Shown piece by piece: positions 1 through 7,773 of a stretch of 64,000 nucleotides of DNA. Source of the DNA: Flavobacteriales bacterium UBA6051 (GTDB taxonomy: Bacteria; Bacteroidota; Bacteroidia; Flavobacteriales_D; Crocinitomicaceae); contig DIYP01000016.1 of the NCBI GenBank assembly GCA_002427735.1, forward strand, positions 668,115 through 732,114, given 5' to 3'. Each line of letters begins with the position of its first letter. Position 1 is the stretch's first letter. The notes under the pieces were generated by a model. It was not told where the DNA came from, did no database searches, and worked only from the letters and a program-made list of their open reading frames with translations. A program made the translations under genes and the position numbers.

Positions 1-284
1 TCGGCTACATCAATATAAACAAGGTCTGTTTGTCTTTGTTCTGGAATGTCATTTCTGATTTTACGAACCATATCTCCATGTATATCAATCACACAGATCC
101 CTCGATAAAAAGTAATATCCTGATAGATTATCTTTTCTAAAAGATTTGTCTTCCCCACTCCAGTCTTACCAAGCAAATACATCCCTCCAATCAATCGGTC
201 TTCTTGATAAATACCAAACGGTCTTCGATCAGTTCTAAAATCAACTTGGCCTAAATATGAAATTTCTGGATTTTGAGAATTCAT
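1..284 (-). CDS. Type IV secretion-type ATPase, N-terminal part (runs off the window)
   Basis: The first 94 codons of a leftward gene that continues past base 1. The start is the ATG at 284. A P-loop (LLGKTGVGKTNLL, about residues 38-50) is followed by GICVIDIHGDMVRKI, where the IDxHGD is characteristic of DUF87/TraD-like DNA-pumping ATPases used as coupling proteins or VirB4-like motors. In the family these bind ATP at the inner membrane and push DNA or protein through a conjugation channel. The visible part cannot separate a VirD4-like from a HerA/VirB4-like protein. A complete second coupling protein is encoded at 11227-12672, so this one may serve another step or a neighbouring element. 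Confidence 0.7.
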   Translation of the reverse strand, partial: MNSQNPEISYLGQVDFRTDRRPFGIYQEDRLIGGMYLLGKTGVGKTNLLEKIIYQDITFYRGICVIDIHGDMVRKIRNDIPEQRQTDLVYIDVA

Positions 285-455
285 GGCCTCAACACCATAG
301 CTTGAGCTTCGGGTTCAATCAAGGTGTTTTATCACCCTAATTCGGGTCATACAGAAATAACCAAAAAATGTTTTTGTCCAAGAATTGAAAACTCAGGTAG
401 TGTTGAGTGTAGAGCAAATAGCTCGAAACCATTACTCGATTAATTGACCACAATC

Positions 456-1265
456 ATGCCTAAGCCAATTTCTATCATCCGCTACTATGGCGGTAAAAAC
501 AAGATGCTCCCCATACTACTCCCTCTTATTCCTAAACACTCGATCTACATTGAACCATATTGCGGTGGGGCATCATTGTTTTGGGCCAAGGAAAAAGTTG
601 CAACAGAAATACTGAATGACACCAATGGGTTTGTAACCAACTTCTATATCCAACTAATCTCAAACTATGATCAACTACAACAAAAAATCTTTGCTACCCC
701 CTATTCGCGGGCCATGTATAAATACGCCATGTGCGTTTATGAATTACCAATCATGTTTACAAGCCTTCAAAAAGCACATGCATTCTACATACTTGTAAAC
801 GCAGGGTTCTCAGGCCGAATTGGAAGCTTTGGTTGTTACACCACAGGGCGAAATGCTCACACTTGGGAGAACCGTAAGCAACTCTTTAATAAAGATTTAA
901 TTGAGCGAATCAGAGCAACGCAAATTGAATGCACCAATGCAACCAAGCTCTTAAAACTAAGAAGTCACAGTTCAGCTTTTGCATACTGCGATCCGCCATA
1001 TTTTAATAGTAACTGTGGTCACTATGGTGGGTTTACCGAAAATGACTTCAAAGAGCTACTTGATGTACTCTCTGAGTTCAAAGGCAAGTTCATCCTAAGT
1101 AGTTACCCTTCCCCGATCCTTTCTGACTATGTAAAGGAGTTTGGGTGGGAACAAAAAGAAACTATACAAAACGTGACGGCTAACCGAACCAAGTCCTCTA
1201 AGAACAGACAAAAGGTTGAAGTACTTACAGCTAACTATCCGATCAATAACACAATCAAATCATGA
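456..1265 (+). CDS. D12-class N6-adenine DNA methyltransferase (Dam family)
   Basis: A 269-residue enzyme of usual size for the family, transferring methyl from SAM to adenine N6 in DNA. SAM motif I is seen as YIEPYCGGASLFW (about residues 34-46) after the YYGGKNKM loop, and catalytic motif IV as CDPPYF (about residue 180). A TTG lies four codons upstream at 444, but the ATG at 456 is the better start. Its stop overlaps the next start by 4 bp (ATGA), so it leads an operon of at least four genes. No partner restriction endonuclease is visible; an orphan methylase is common on plasmids and ICEs, where it may protect against host restriction. The target site cannot be read from the sequence. Confidence 0.92.
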   Translation: MPKPISIIRYYGGKNKMLPILLPLIPKHSIYIEPYCGGASLFWAKEKVATEILNDTNGFVTNFYIQLISNYDQLQQKIFATPYSRAMYKYAMCVYELPIMFTSLQKAHAFYILVNAGFSGRIGSFGCYTTGRNAHTWENRKQLFNKDLIERIRATQIECTNATKLLKLRSHSSAFAYCDPPYFNSNCGHYGGFTENDFKELLDVLSEFKGKFILSSYPSPILSDYVKEFGWEQKETIQNVTANRTKSSKNRQKVEVLTANYPINNTIKS

Positions 1266-1630
1266 AAGAAAAAATAATCCCGATGAGCGATGTTGAAATT
1301 AATCAAGCGCTTCATCAAATCGTATTCAAAAGCGAAACGAAAACGCTTCAGTTTGAAATTGCTCTTTCAGCAATCGAGAACTTAAACCCAGCTGAATTCC
1401 TTCGGGAGTCCTTCAAGGACAAGGGACTGAAGTATAGCTTAGATCAACAGATTTTTGTCCACTATATAGAGGACGTTGTAAACACACTTCAAAATCACGA
1501 GGGCAAACTTGAAATTCCATTGCGAATAAGCGATTACTACATCGAATTATTCTATTTCGCCTATCAGATCAAATTGCAAGAAATGCTTCTTGAGTATGGT
1601 GCTATCACTGAAGAGGAAATCGTTTTCTAA
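1262..1630 (+). CDS. Hypothetical protein in methylase operon
   Basis: 122 residues, acidic, no signal peptide or membrane segment. I do not recognise a family. Translational coupling to the methylase (4-bp ATGA overlap) and the rightward genes that follow within 50 bp imply a shared transcript. Coding is supported by the tight coupling and by an amino acid composition like that of its neighbours. Confidence 0.7.
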   Translation: MKEKIIPMSDVEINQALHQIVFKSETKTLQFEIALSAIENLNPAEFLRESFKDKGLKYSLDQQIFVHYIEDVVNTLQNHEGKLEIPLRISDYYIELFYFAYQIKLQEMLLEYGAITEEEIVF

Positions 1631-1675
1631 GGATGTAGATCGCACCTCTATTTCGTAACCAATAAATATCTCAAT

Positions 1676-2209
1676 ATGAATAAACTAGTAAATAAGCGGG
1701 TGCAGATGAATCTATACCCATTTAGACAATCAGCCCATATGCTTTCAGCATTTCAAATGGCTGCATTCGGGCAAGGTTGGACAGCTGATGAAATAGCTCT
1801 TGTGGCTAATCAAATTCGAGCGCTTCCTCTTAAGGATCGTTTTGAAATTCTCAATTCGTACTGCTCAACCTATGCTGAAGACATTCTATCATTTACCGAC
1901 GAAGACATTAGATTCATGCTTTCATTTCTTCAAGAAGAGACGCACTATCTTTTTACCAAAGACGTAAAGAAATTTGATGAGTACGATTGGAGCACCTTCA
2001 ATTCATTGAAGCGAAAAGCGACCCGATCAATTAAACGTGTGTTTGCGCACTTTAATGAATCGACTACAGAAGAAGAGAAATACTCTGTTAAAAAAACTAC
2101 AAACAAATTTTATGACACCTTAGAAGAAGCCCTGGATCATGTCCCAGCTGGACAAGAATCAAACATTAACATCTATCCAGTATGGATTCATTCAAAACAA
2201 ACCAAATAG
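1676..2209 (+). CDS. Hypothetical protein in methylase operon
   Basis: 177 residues, mostly helical and soluble, with no motif I can name. It follows the previous gene by 45 bp and precedes the next by 22 bp. The middle (about residues 95-125) is lysine/arginine rich (SLKRKATRSIKRVFAHF), which would fit nucleic-acid contact, but this is only suggestive. Probable accessory gene of the mobile element. Confidence 0.65.
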   Translation: MNKLVNKRVQMNLYPFRQSAHMLSAFQMAAFGQGWTADEIALVANQIRALPLKDRFEILNSYCSTYAEDILSFTDEDIRFMLSFLQEETHYLFTKDVKKFDEYDWSTFNSLKRKATRSIKRVFAHFNESTTEEEKYSVKKTTNKFYDTLEEALDHVPAGQESNINIYPVWIHSKQTK

Positions 2210-2231
2210 TAAACAATAAATACAATTCAAT

Positions 2232-2753
2232 ATGGCAAAGCAAAATGCAAAAACCGAAAACACTGATGTCGCTGATCGTATGATTGCAGACCTCCGTGAA
2301 AATCTCACTGCTCGAGATGAGCAGCAAGAATTAGTTGACAACGCTAAAAGCTTTCTTGGTGAAATCAACATGCGAATCAAAAATGCGCGCCAAGCTCTAA
2401 GCTTCATGACAGATTATTTGAGCAAGGATCAAATCACAGCACTTGATGATCTTGACGAAATTATTCTCTCAAGCTCTAATAGCGGACAAGGAAACAGCCT
2501 CAACGAGGTCGCTCAAAAAGCTATGGAAATTCTCCAGGATTCAGAAAAAGGAGAAATGACTAATGGTGACTTATATGAAGCATACTTAGAAGAAGTCGGC
2601 GAAACTGGAGATGAAGCTGTAAAATATGCTGCATTTAACATTAAGATGCGCAGCTTATTTGCTAGTCAAAAACTTATCCGACATGAACCAGCTAATGCTC
2701 AAAATTCAAAAGAACATGTAATCCGTATTAATGGATTCAGAACTAAAAAGTGA
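2232..2753 (+). CDS. Hypothetical protein, last gene of methylase operon
   Basis: 173 residues, no export signal. The N-terminal half is predicted helical (residues 12-80). The C-terminal half contains a run of short helices ending in SQKLIRHEPANAQN..HVIRINGFRTKK, reminiscent of a winged-helix DNA-binding fold; this is an inference from pattern only. A strong terminator begins 9 bp past its stop, marking the operon end. Confidence 0.65.
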   Translation: MAKQNAKTENTDVADRMIADLRENLTARDEQQELVDNAKSFLGEINMRIKNARQALSFMTDYLSKDQITALDDLDEIILSSSNSGQGNSLNEVAQKAMEILQDSEKGEMTNGDLYEAYLEEVGETGDEAVKYAAFNIKMRSLFASQKLIRHEPANAQNSKEHVIRINGFRTKK

Positions 2754-2761
2754 ATAATAAG

Positions 2762-2785
2762 CACCGCAATACTGCGGTGTTTTTC
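2762..2785 (+). terminator. Rho-independent terminator of methylase operon
   Basis: CACCGCA / TGCGGTG stem of 7 bp with a 4-base loop, followed by TTTTTC. Placed directly after the stop at 2753. Confidence 0.85.
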
Positions 2786-2868
2786 TTCATGAAAAAAGCG
2801 ATTCATCATTGTGAACCGCTATTAACAGGGACAAAAAACATCGCACCACAAATACTATTCATGAGAAC

Positions 2869-4146
2869 TTAATCCTTAATAACTTGACGTATTGCAAGTC
2901 CTTTATCCGAGTATATTCGAACCAAATACACACCTGAATCAATACTACTCAAATCAATAGTATTACCTGTTCCTTTAATGAGAATACTTCCATTGCTATC
3001 AAAGAGTTCATAGCTGTCAATTAATACTTCGCTTCGAATCGTAACCTTATTATAACTCGGATTTGGATATAGTTTGAATTGGTCACCCTTGGACTCGTCC
3101 AAGCCAACACCAAAATCAAACTTCTCAACATAAATACGGTCATCTGAAGTGTTTAGATACGTGATATATGGAACAGTTTCGTATGTAGCAACATCAGGCA
3201 ATGATGCTCCTAAAAAACTTCCAATCTCTTGCCACAATGTTCCATCAAAACGCATGACATAACTTGTAATACCGGACCCTGGCTTGAGATAGCAGGCAAA
3301 TAGGTTTCCATTACGCAGTGCTAATCGAGTATGACTAGCGTTTGTAGGCGTAAATCCTTGCACACCAATATAATTCCAAGTCGTTCCATCAAACTTCATA
3401 ACGGACATTTTATCATTTTCAGCTTGATCAGAATAAGAGACGAATACCTCGCCTGCTTCTACCACCATATCAATATGGCCAGAAATGGCATCAGCTGAAA
3501 ACTCAGCTTGTCCGAGTGTTACCCATGAGCTGTTGTCAAAATACATCACAGTTGCTCTTCCAAAACTATCCGCATCCTCAAACAAAACATATGGTGTGCC
3601 ATCAACTACTTTCAAAACAAACGTATTGGTCGGTCCAGAAAAGTTAGCCGATCCAACAAGACTCCAAACACCAGCCTCATACTTCTTTACACTAATACTC
3701 GGTCCACCTTCTCGAAAAGCAACATATACCACCCCATTATCAACTGAAATCGTTGGACTGTATGCGGGAACACTTGTAACTTCGGTTCCATACTGAACCC
3801 AACTCATTCCGTTAAAATTGTAAACTACTATTTGTGATGAGCTATTTTGAGTAACAATGTATGGGACTCCATTGTTAACATCCATCACCGATGCTAATGG
3901 ATTAGCGACATCCGCAAAACCCTGTGCCCCTACATAATTCCATGAATTTCCATCAAAACTCATTACTGATAGTTTATCTGAGGCTGACTCATCGGCAAAA
4001 GCCAAAAACGGTATTCCTCCGTCCATTTCGATTCTCGGTCTTGAGCCTAAAATATTAAGAGGTCCTACTTGCTGCCAAACTTGTGCATATGAAGACATCC
4101 CGATAATTAAAACTAAAATCAATACTATTCCATGTGTTTTCATCAT
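2869..4146 (-). CDS. T9SS-exported propeller-like repeat protein
   Basis: 425 residues. An N-terminal signal peptide (residues 1-22, ending SSYAQ) leads into repeats of about 45 residues with the recurring pattern MSFDGNSWNYVG / MKFDGTTWNYIG, suggesting a beta-propeller or adhesin surface. The last 75 residues are a type A T9SS sorting domain (FKLYPNPSYNKVTIRS, then GVYLVRIYSDKG), so the product should be secreted and anchored on the cell surface. It stands alone between two rightward units. Substrate unknown. Confidence 0.85.
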   Translation of the reverse strand: MMKTHGIVLILVLIIGMSSYAQVWQQVGPLNILGSRPRIEMDGGIPFLAFADESASDKLSVMSFDGNSWNYVGAQGFADVANPLASVMDVNNGVPYIVTQNSSSQIVVYNFNGMSWVQYGTEVTSVPAYSPTISVDNGVVYVAFREGGPSISVKKYEAGVWSLVGSANFSGPTNTFVLKVVDGTPYVLFEDADSFGRATVMYFDNSSWVTLGQAEFSADAISGHIDMVVEAGEVFVSYSDQAENDKMSVMKFDGTTWNYIGVQGFTPTNASHTRLALRNGNLFACYLKPGSGITSYVMRFDGTLWQEIGSFLGASLPDVATYETVPYITYLNTSDDRIYVEKFDFGVGLDESKGDQFKLYPNPSYNKVTIRSEVLIDSYELFDSNGSILIKGTGNTIDLSSIDSGVYLVRIYSDKGLAIRQVIKD

Positions 4147-4356
4147 TTTCTTTTTTTAATTGTTTCTGTTCCCACCATAACTCGTGTCAAAAGGAAGACA
4201 AGTCGTGATTATCGATGTGCAACAGCACAGGGAAATTGCAAGTTCATCCCCATATATTATTGCGAACTAAACAGAGACCGTGTTCCTCAACTAGTAGCCC
4301 TATTCTCAGATAATGAGAATCACTCCGTGGTCAAACATAATTAATTTATTCCATAT

Positions 4357-4446
4357 ATGAAACACACATTTGATGTTACCATTCCGAAACCCATCAGCGA
4401 AATTTGTCCTAGACAAACTTTTAAGCAATGGCAAAGAAAAAATTAG
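4357..4446 (+). CDS. Possible leader peptide before XRE regulator
   Basis: A 29-codon frame (MKHTFDVTIPKPISEI...) starting at 4357 that ends 19 bp inside the regulator gene in another frame. An overlapping short frame ahead of a regulator could couple translation. Evidence is only position and an intact frame, so confidence is low. The inverted repeat TTCTCA-GATAA-TGAGAA at about 4311 lies upstream and might be an operator. Confidence 0.25.
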   Translation: MKHTFDVTIPKPISEICPRQTFKQWQRKN

Positions 4447-4682
4447 AAGCCCAAGGACTTGATCCACGTAACCAAGCTATTGCCGAGCGCATGAAAGAAC
4501 TTAGATTACAATCTGGTGAAGAGAGTCAAGAGATGTTTGCCTACACGCATGGTATTGGAAGAACTTCTTATTGGAGAGCTGAAAGTGGCAAAACGAACAT
4601 AACTATGAAGCTACTCTATCAGGTCATTGATGCGCATGACATAAGTTTATCTCAATTCTTTGCCCCTCTAACCGACAAATAA
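4428..4682 (+). CDS. XRE-family HTH transcriptional regulator
   Basis: 84 residues covering essentially one helix-turn-helix domain: AIAERMKELRLQSGEESQEMFAYTHGIGRTSYWRAESG..., with the recognition helix about residues 45-58 and a short C-terminal tail ending in DISLSQFFAPL. Proteins like this bind operators near their own promoters and often control mobile-element genes. It is flanked by a convergent leftward unit on the right and a divergent exported-protein gene on the left. Confidence 0.8.
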   Translation: MAKKKLEAQGLDPRNQAIAERMKELRLQSGEESQEMFAYTHGIGRTSYWRAESGKTNITMKLLYQVIDAHDISLSQFFAPLTDK

Positions 4683-4740
4683 CGAACACGGAAACAATAC
4701 TATAACAGAACAAAAGAGTCACTCATTAATCAACTAACAC

Positions 4741-4763
4741 AAAACCCTGCTTTACAACAGGGC
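4741..4763 (-). terminator. Terminator for the leftward 4805-5720 unit
   Basis: Read on the minus strand: CCCTG, 8-base loop, CAGGG, then TTTTG. Lies 42 bp past the stop of the gene ending at 4805. The stem is short (5 bp) but placement fits. Confidence 0.6.
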
Positions 4764-4804
4764 TTATATCTCTTTATTCACTAGAACCTTAGCAAGAATA
4801 AATT

Positions 4805-5572
4805 CTATTGATCTTTTTGCTCATTGCTAACGATAGCGTCATGAATCCCTTCATGCAAATCAGCTTTTTTCTCATTAAACTCACCCATTTTAAAATCAGC
4901 TAAATTTTTAAAAGATTTATAAATCCATCTAGCAAGATACATGCAAGCTGTAGTTGAAACTACATAGGGTGAAATTTGAGCGAAAGAATCTGTCTCTGGA
5001 AAATTACTGGCTATCTTCTTTCCAAGTTGAAGAGCTGGAGCAATGGATAATAGTACTGCATTTAATCCCACAACATTAGCAGTGAACTTCTTGCTTCTAA
5101 ATTCTTTTTGCTTTACCGCAGCTTCACTCAGCAAATCCAGTATCATATCAACATTATCTCCCACTTGATCTTTTAGCTCAGAGAGTTTTTCAAGTTTATA
5201 GGATTCCAGCTCGGCACCTTCCAAGTCAACTTGTGGTTCCGTATATTCATACAGATTCTCTAAAGTCCTGGAATGACTTGACTCAGGGGCAGCATACCCA
5301 TTTTGTAGTTTTTCGACATAATCAGTTGCATAATATGCTTGGTCGGCTTTGCTAAACTTGGGATTATTTTCGGCAAACTCTCTTTCCTTGTTTTCAAAAA
5401 TAATCTCAGATACTGCTGGAGTGAATGCCATTGATTCTTCATCAACCTCTACCCTTTCATCTAATAAATCTGTTTCAGGATTTGAATCCGGCATTTTATC
5501 ATCCAATAAATCTTTATTCTCTTTTTCTACAAAGGCATCACCTTTTGCATTCATCATTCCTTCTATTCCCAT
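4805..5572 (-). CDS. Hypothetical protein with acidic N-terminus and two hydrophobic segments
   Basis: 255 residues. The first 100 are very acidic and low in hydrophobics; residues about 165-190 and 200-221 (ISPYVVSTTACMYLARWIY) are hydrophobic and could span the membrane; the tail is charged. No signal peptide. I do not recognise the family. It follows a 47-codon gene by 4 bp, so the two are likely co-translated. Confidence 0.6.
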   Translation of the reverse strand: MGIEGMMNAKGDAFVEKENKDLLDDKMPDSNPETDLLDERVEVDEESMAFTPAVSEIIFENKEREFAENNPKFSKADQAYYATDYVEKLQNGYAAPESSHSRTLENLYEYTEPQVDLEGAELESYKLEKLSELKDQVGDNVDMILDLLSEAAVKQKEFRSKKFTANVVGLNAVLLSIAPALQLGKKIASNFPETDSFAQISPYVVSTTACMYLARWIYKSFKNLADFKMGEFNEKKADLHEGIHDAIVSNEQKDQ

Positions 5573-5576
5573 AATA

Positions 5577-5720
5577 TTATTTGCTGACTACAGCTTCTAA
5601 TTCTTCAAGGATGTTTTCAAGGTATCCATTGACAAATGACATTAAAGTATATGCTTCATCTATAGATGCCTCTCCTAACTTTACCCTCTCTGATAATTGA
5701 GTAATTTCTTCTTTGGTCAT
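5577..5720 (-). CDS. Small 47-residue protein
   Basis: Starts at the ATG at 5720 and ends 4 bp before the next gene. The product is acidic and fully helical-looking (MTKEEITQLSERVKLGEASI..., ending LEELEAVVSK). Supported by an intact frame directly upstream of, and nearly touching, the 255-residue gene, and by coding-like composition. Function unknown. Confidence 0.55.
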   Translation of the reverse strand: MTKEEITQLSERVKLGEASIDEAYTLMSFVNGYLENILEELEAVVSK

Positions 5721-6064
5721 ACAAGCGAATTATAACATGGAAATACCAAATGAGTAAAGTTTACGAGACAGAAAACCTATCGATTATTTTCTGAGGATGG
5801 CTCATCACTTATCCATCCATCTGAAAGAAAATCGTGTGTCACATTTGACACATTTGTCCAAAATGAAAAAGTGAAGTTATCTCCTTTTCTCACCCTTCAG
5901 TAATTGAATGGATTGGTTACTTTCTGTTTGTCGATTACTCATCAATTACCGAAACACCCTAGCGACGATAGCCAACAATCATTTTTGCAACTCATATCAA
6001 ATTGTATTTATGCCGCCTAAAGTCAATGTATTTGAGAATTGAAATATTGTTTGATAGTCTATTC

Positions 6065-6072
6065 TAACTTTG
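6065..6072 (+). promoter_or_regulatory. Bacteroidota -7 box (TAACTTTG)
   Basis: Exact match to the TAnnTTTG -7 element of Flavobacterium/Bacteroides promoters. A TTG at 6039-6041 is 23 bp upstream and may be the -33 element. It sits just before the hairpin RNA starting at about 6077. Confidence 0.6.
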
Positions 6073-6076
6073 CGGT

Positions 6077-6156
6077 GCAGGATCGCGAGTTCCATGGAAC
6101 TTTTGAACTCGCATCCTGCCAGGAGGGAATTCCCCTCCTTGGAACCTCCCCTTTTT
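6077..6156 (+). ncRNA. Candidate structured small RNA or attenuator leader
   Basis: Begins about 5 bases after a TAACTTTG box. Hairpin 1 (6077-6119) pairs GCAGGAT / ATCCTGC and GCGAGTTC / GAACTCGC, 15 pairs with one bulge. Next, AGGAGGG (6121-6127) can pair with CCCTCCT (6133-6139). Alternatively GGAGG..TTCC (6122-6133) can pair with GGAACCTCC (6141-6149), directly followed by CCTTTTT, i.e. a terminator. The two folds exclude each other, as in an attenuator. The next gene downstream starts at 6350. Confidence 0.55.
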
Positions 6157-6349
6157 AAACCTTAAATAGGTTAAGTATAATCACTCAATAAATAGATTAC
6201 GTTCTATCGCTTTAGAATTGTATATATGAAGCACAAAGTACATAGCAACAATTACAAAGACGGTTGGGCCTCCGAACTTAAGTGTTTATGGATTTTCTAC
6301 ATTAATGAATATTATTCATCTCGAAGGCAAGATTGAAGGTTTAAGGAAA

Positions 6350-6493
6350 ATGCAAACAAAGGAACGAGCAGAAGCCCTAAAGCACAGGTATACTGTTTGG
6401 ATCGATGACTACCAGAAAAAGCTTGACAAATTAACCCTACAATTAGAACCTAAAGAGTTCATAAAAAAGCTCATTATGCTAAATGAGTTATGA
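6350..6493 (+). CDS. Small 47-residue protein, copy 1 of a duplicated module
   Basis: Frame from the ATG at 6350 (an in-frame ATG at 6305 is less likely). It matches the protein encoded at 40030-40176 at 17 of 47 positions without gaps, including MQ..ER.E..K..Y..W..D at the start and KKLI.L at the end. That match fixes the start. Homology continues upstream: both loci have TGGATT exactly 61 bp before the start and an ATGAAG about 125 bp before. Here the upstream frame 6226-6336 encodes a possible 36-residue peptide. The gene is convergent with the DUF4062-like pair (ends 6563). Predicted helical, charged, cytosolic; role unknown. Confidence 0.6.
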   Translation: MQTKERAEALKHRYTVWIDDYQKKLDKLTLQLEPKEFIKKLIMLNEL

Positions 6494-6562
6494 AATTCAT
6501 GACTCACAATTCACGTTAGACTTCAATAAATTGTCCGCCGAATTGAGTAATTCTATTCTTAC

Positions 6563-7771
6563 TTAGTTAGTAAATAAATTCTCAATATTCTTGTGTAATC
6601 CATCACAAATTAAGTCAATAAGCTCCTCATCTTTCCTGTACGATTTATACAACATCTTATTACTAAGTTCTTTCCTAAAACTATTTAACCGCCTCCATTC
6701 TTTTAATAAAGCGTCAATATCTGGGTTATCAAATGATGCGTACGGAGCGACCTCATTAAAATAAGCCATTCCCAAAGGAGCTCTTCTTTTGTTATCAATT
6801 TCTTTGTCAAGAGTAAAGATTATCTCCTCAGCAGTCCCAGACTCTGAGCGTTTCTCACCCGTTTCATCATCTATAACGGGCGTGCCCAGGGTATGGTTGA
6901 ATATGGCAACAACGATATCAACCTTCTTTACCAATAACTCATTAATAATGTCTTGCGGTTTCCCATTTTGAGGTGGAAGATCTTCCCAACCATGAACAAT
7001 AATTCGTTTTCCCGTCGTTTTTTCGTAGCCCTTTCTTCTGAAGAGTGTTTCTAAAGAGTTTAGCAGTTGCTCGCGGATGTCAACATCGCTGGGAGAGGCA
7101 ATAAGAATATTAATTGTGTTACCCTTCTTATCGGTCGGAATATATTTGGGTCGTGGCTCCTCAAGAACTGGCGTTTCCAATTCAAGTCTTTCGCCATACT
7201 CAGGCTTTTTGAAAACTTGTTCGGGTTCAGGGTAATTTGACCTCGCCCCAATAGCACTTTCGATGTTATCAAGTATAAAAAGTAGTCTATTCTTAAAAAG
7301 GGCATGTTCCCTTCTTTTTTCGTTATAAGGAGAAATATCTAGCTCATCCTCAGCATATGACTTCATAAGCATGTGAACCTCATGAAGCAAATAATCAGGA
7401 GCAGCCATATTCATCTCTATCAAGAAGAATATGGATTGCATGAGTCCCGTAAAAGATGCACCTCCATACATATTGGATTCGATTTGAGTGCGTATCTCCC
7501 TGATTTCCAAATCCGCATTCTCATAAATAGCGGTTTCAATGTTGGAAATATCTATAACCTTCTCATATTGGCTTCTTTGTTCAGGGCGAATGCTGTCCTC
7601 TAGTCGCTTCCATACCTTTAAGTCACTACTTGAAATGAAAAGGTACTCAGTACTTCTTTTTTTTTCGTTTGGGTCAATTATATCTAAAGCAACACCTGTC
7701 AGAATGTTTCCGGTATTCATCAAAAGATGAACTTCTCGGTTATGATATTTGGAAAATTTGAAGTGATTCAT
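6563..7771 (-). CDS. SPSDV/DUF4062-like domain protein B (possible immunity effector)
   Basis: 402 residues. Residues about 10-60 (EVHLLMNTGNILTGVALDII) look like a small Sm-like beta-barrel; about 90-180 is helical; the C-terminal domain (about 218-345) has ILIASPSDV, HGWEDLPP, VDIVVAIFNHTLGTP and SGTAEE, the pattern of DUF4062 and related TIR-like folds found in bacterial immune and signalling proteins. The conserved glutamates in SGTAEE are candidates for catalysis (inference). It starts 2 bp after the stop of a same-length, diverged paralogue (7774-8982), so both are made from one transcript. An enzymatic substrate cannot be inferred. Confidence 0.75.
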   Translation of the reverse strand: MNHFKFSKYHNREVHLLMNTGNILTGVALDIIDPNEKKRSTEYLFISSSDLKVWKRLEDSIRPEQRSQYEKVIDISNIETAIYENADLEIREIRTQIESNMYGGASFTGLMQSIFFLIEMNMAAPDYLLHEVHMLMKSYAEDELDISPYNEKRREHALFKNRLLFILDNIESAIGARSNYPEPEQVFKKPEYGERLELETPVLEEPRPKYIPTDKKGNTINILIASPSDVDIREQLLNSLETLFRRKGYEKTTGKRIIVHGWEDLPPQNGKPQDIINELLVKKVDIVVAIFNHTLGTPVIDDETGEKRSESGTAEEIIFTLDKEIDNKRRAPLGMAYFNEVAPYASFDNPDIDALLKEWRRLNSFRKELSNKMLYKSYRKDEELIDLICDGLHKNIENLFTN

Positions 7772-7773
7772 AA

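Noticed and set aside
444..455. TTG start for the methylase
   Set aside because: The ATG at 456 gives the usual family N-terminus; four extra residues add nothing.
4132..4344. 70-codon rightward frame
   Set aside because: Overlaps the signal peptide region of the T9SS gene and its promoter; no coding signal.
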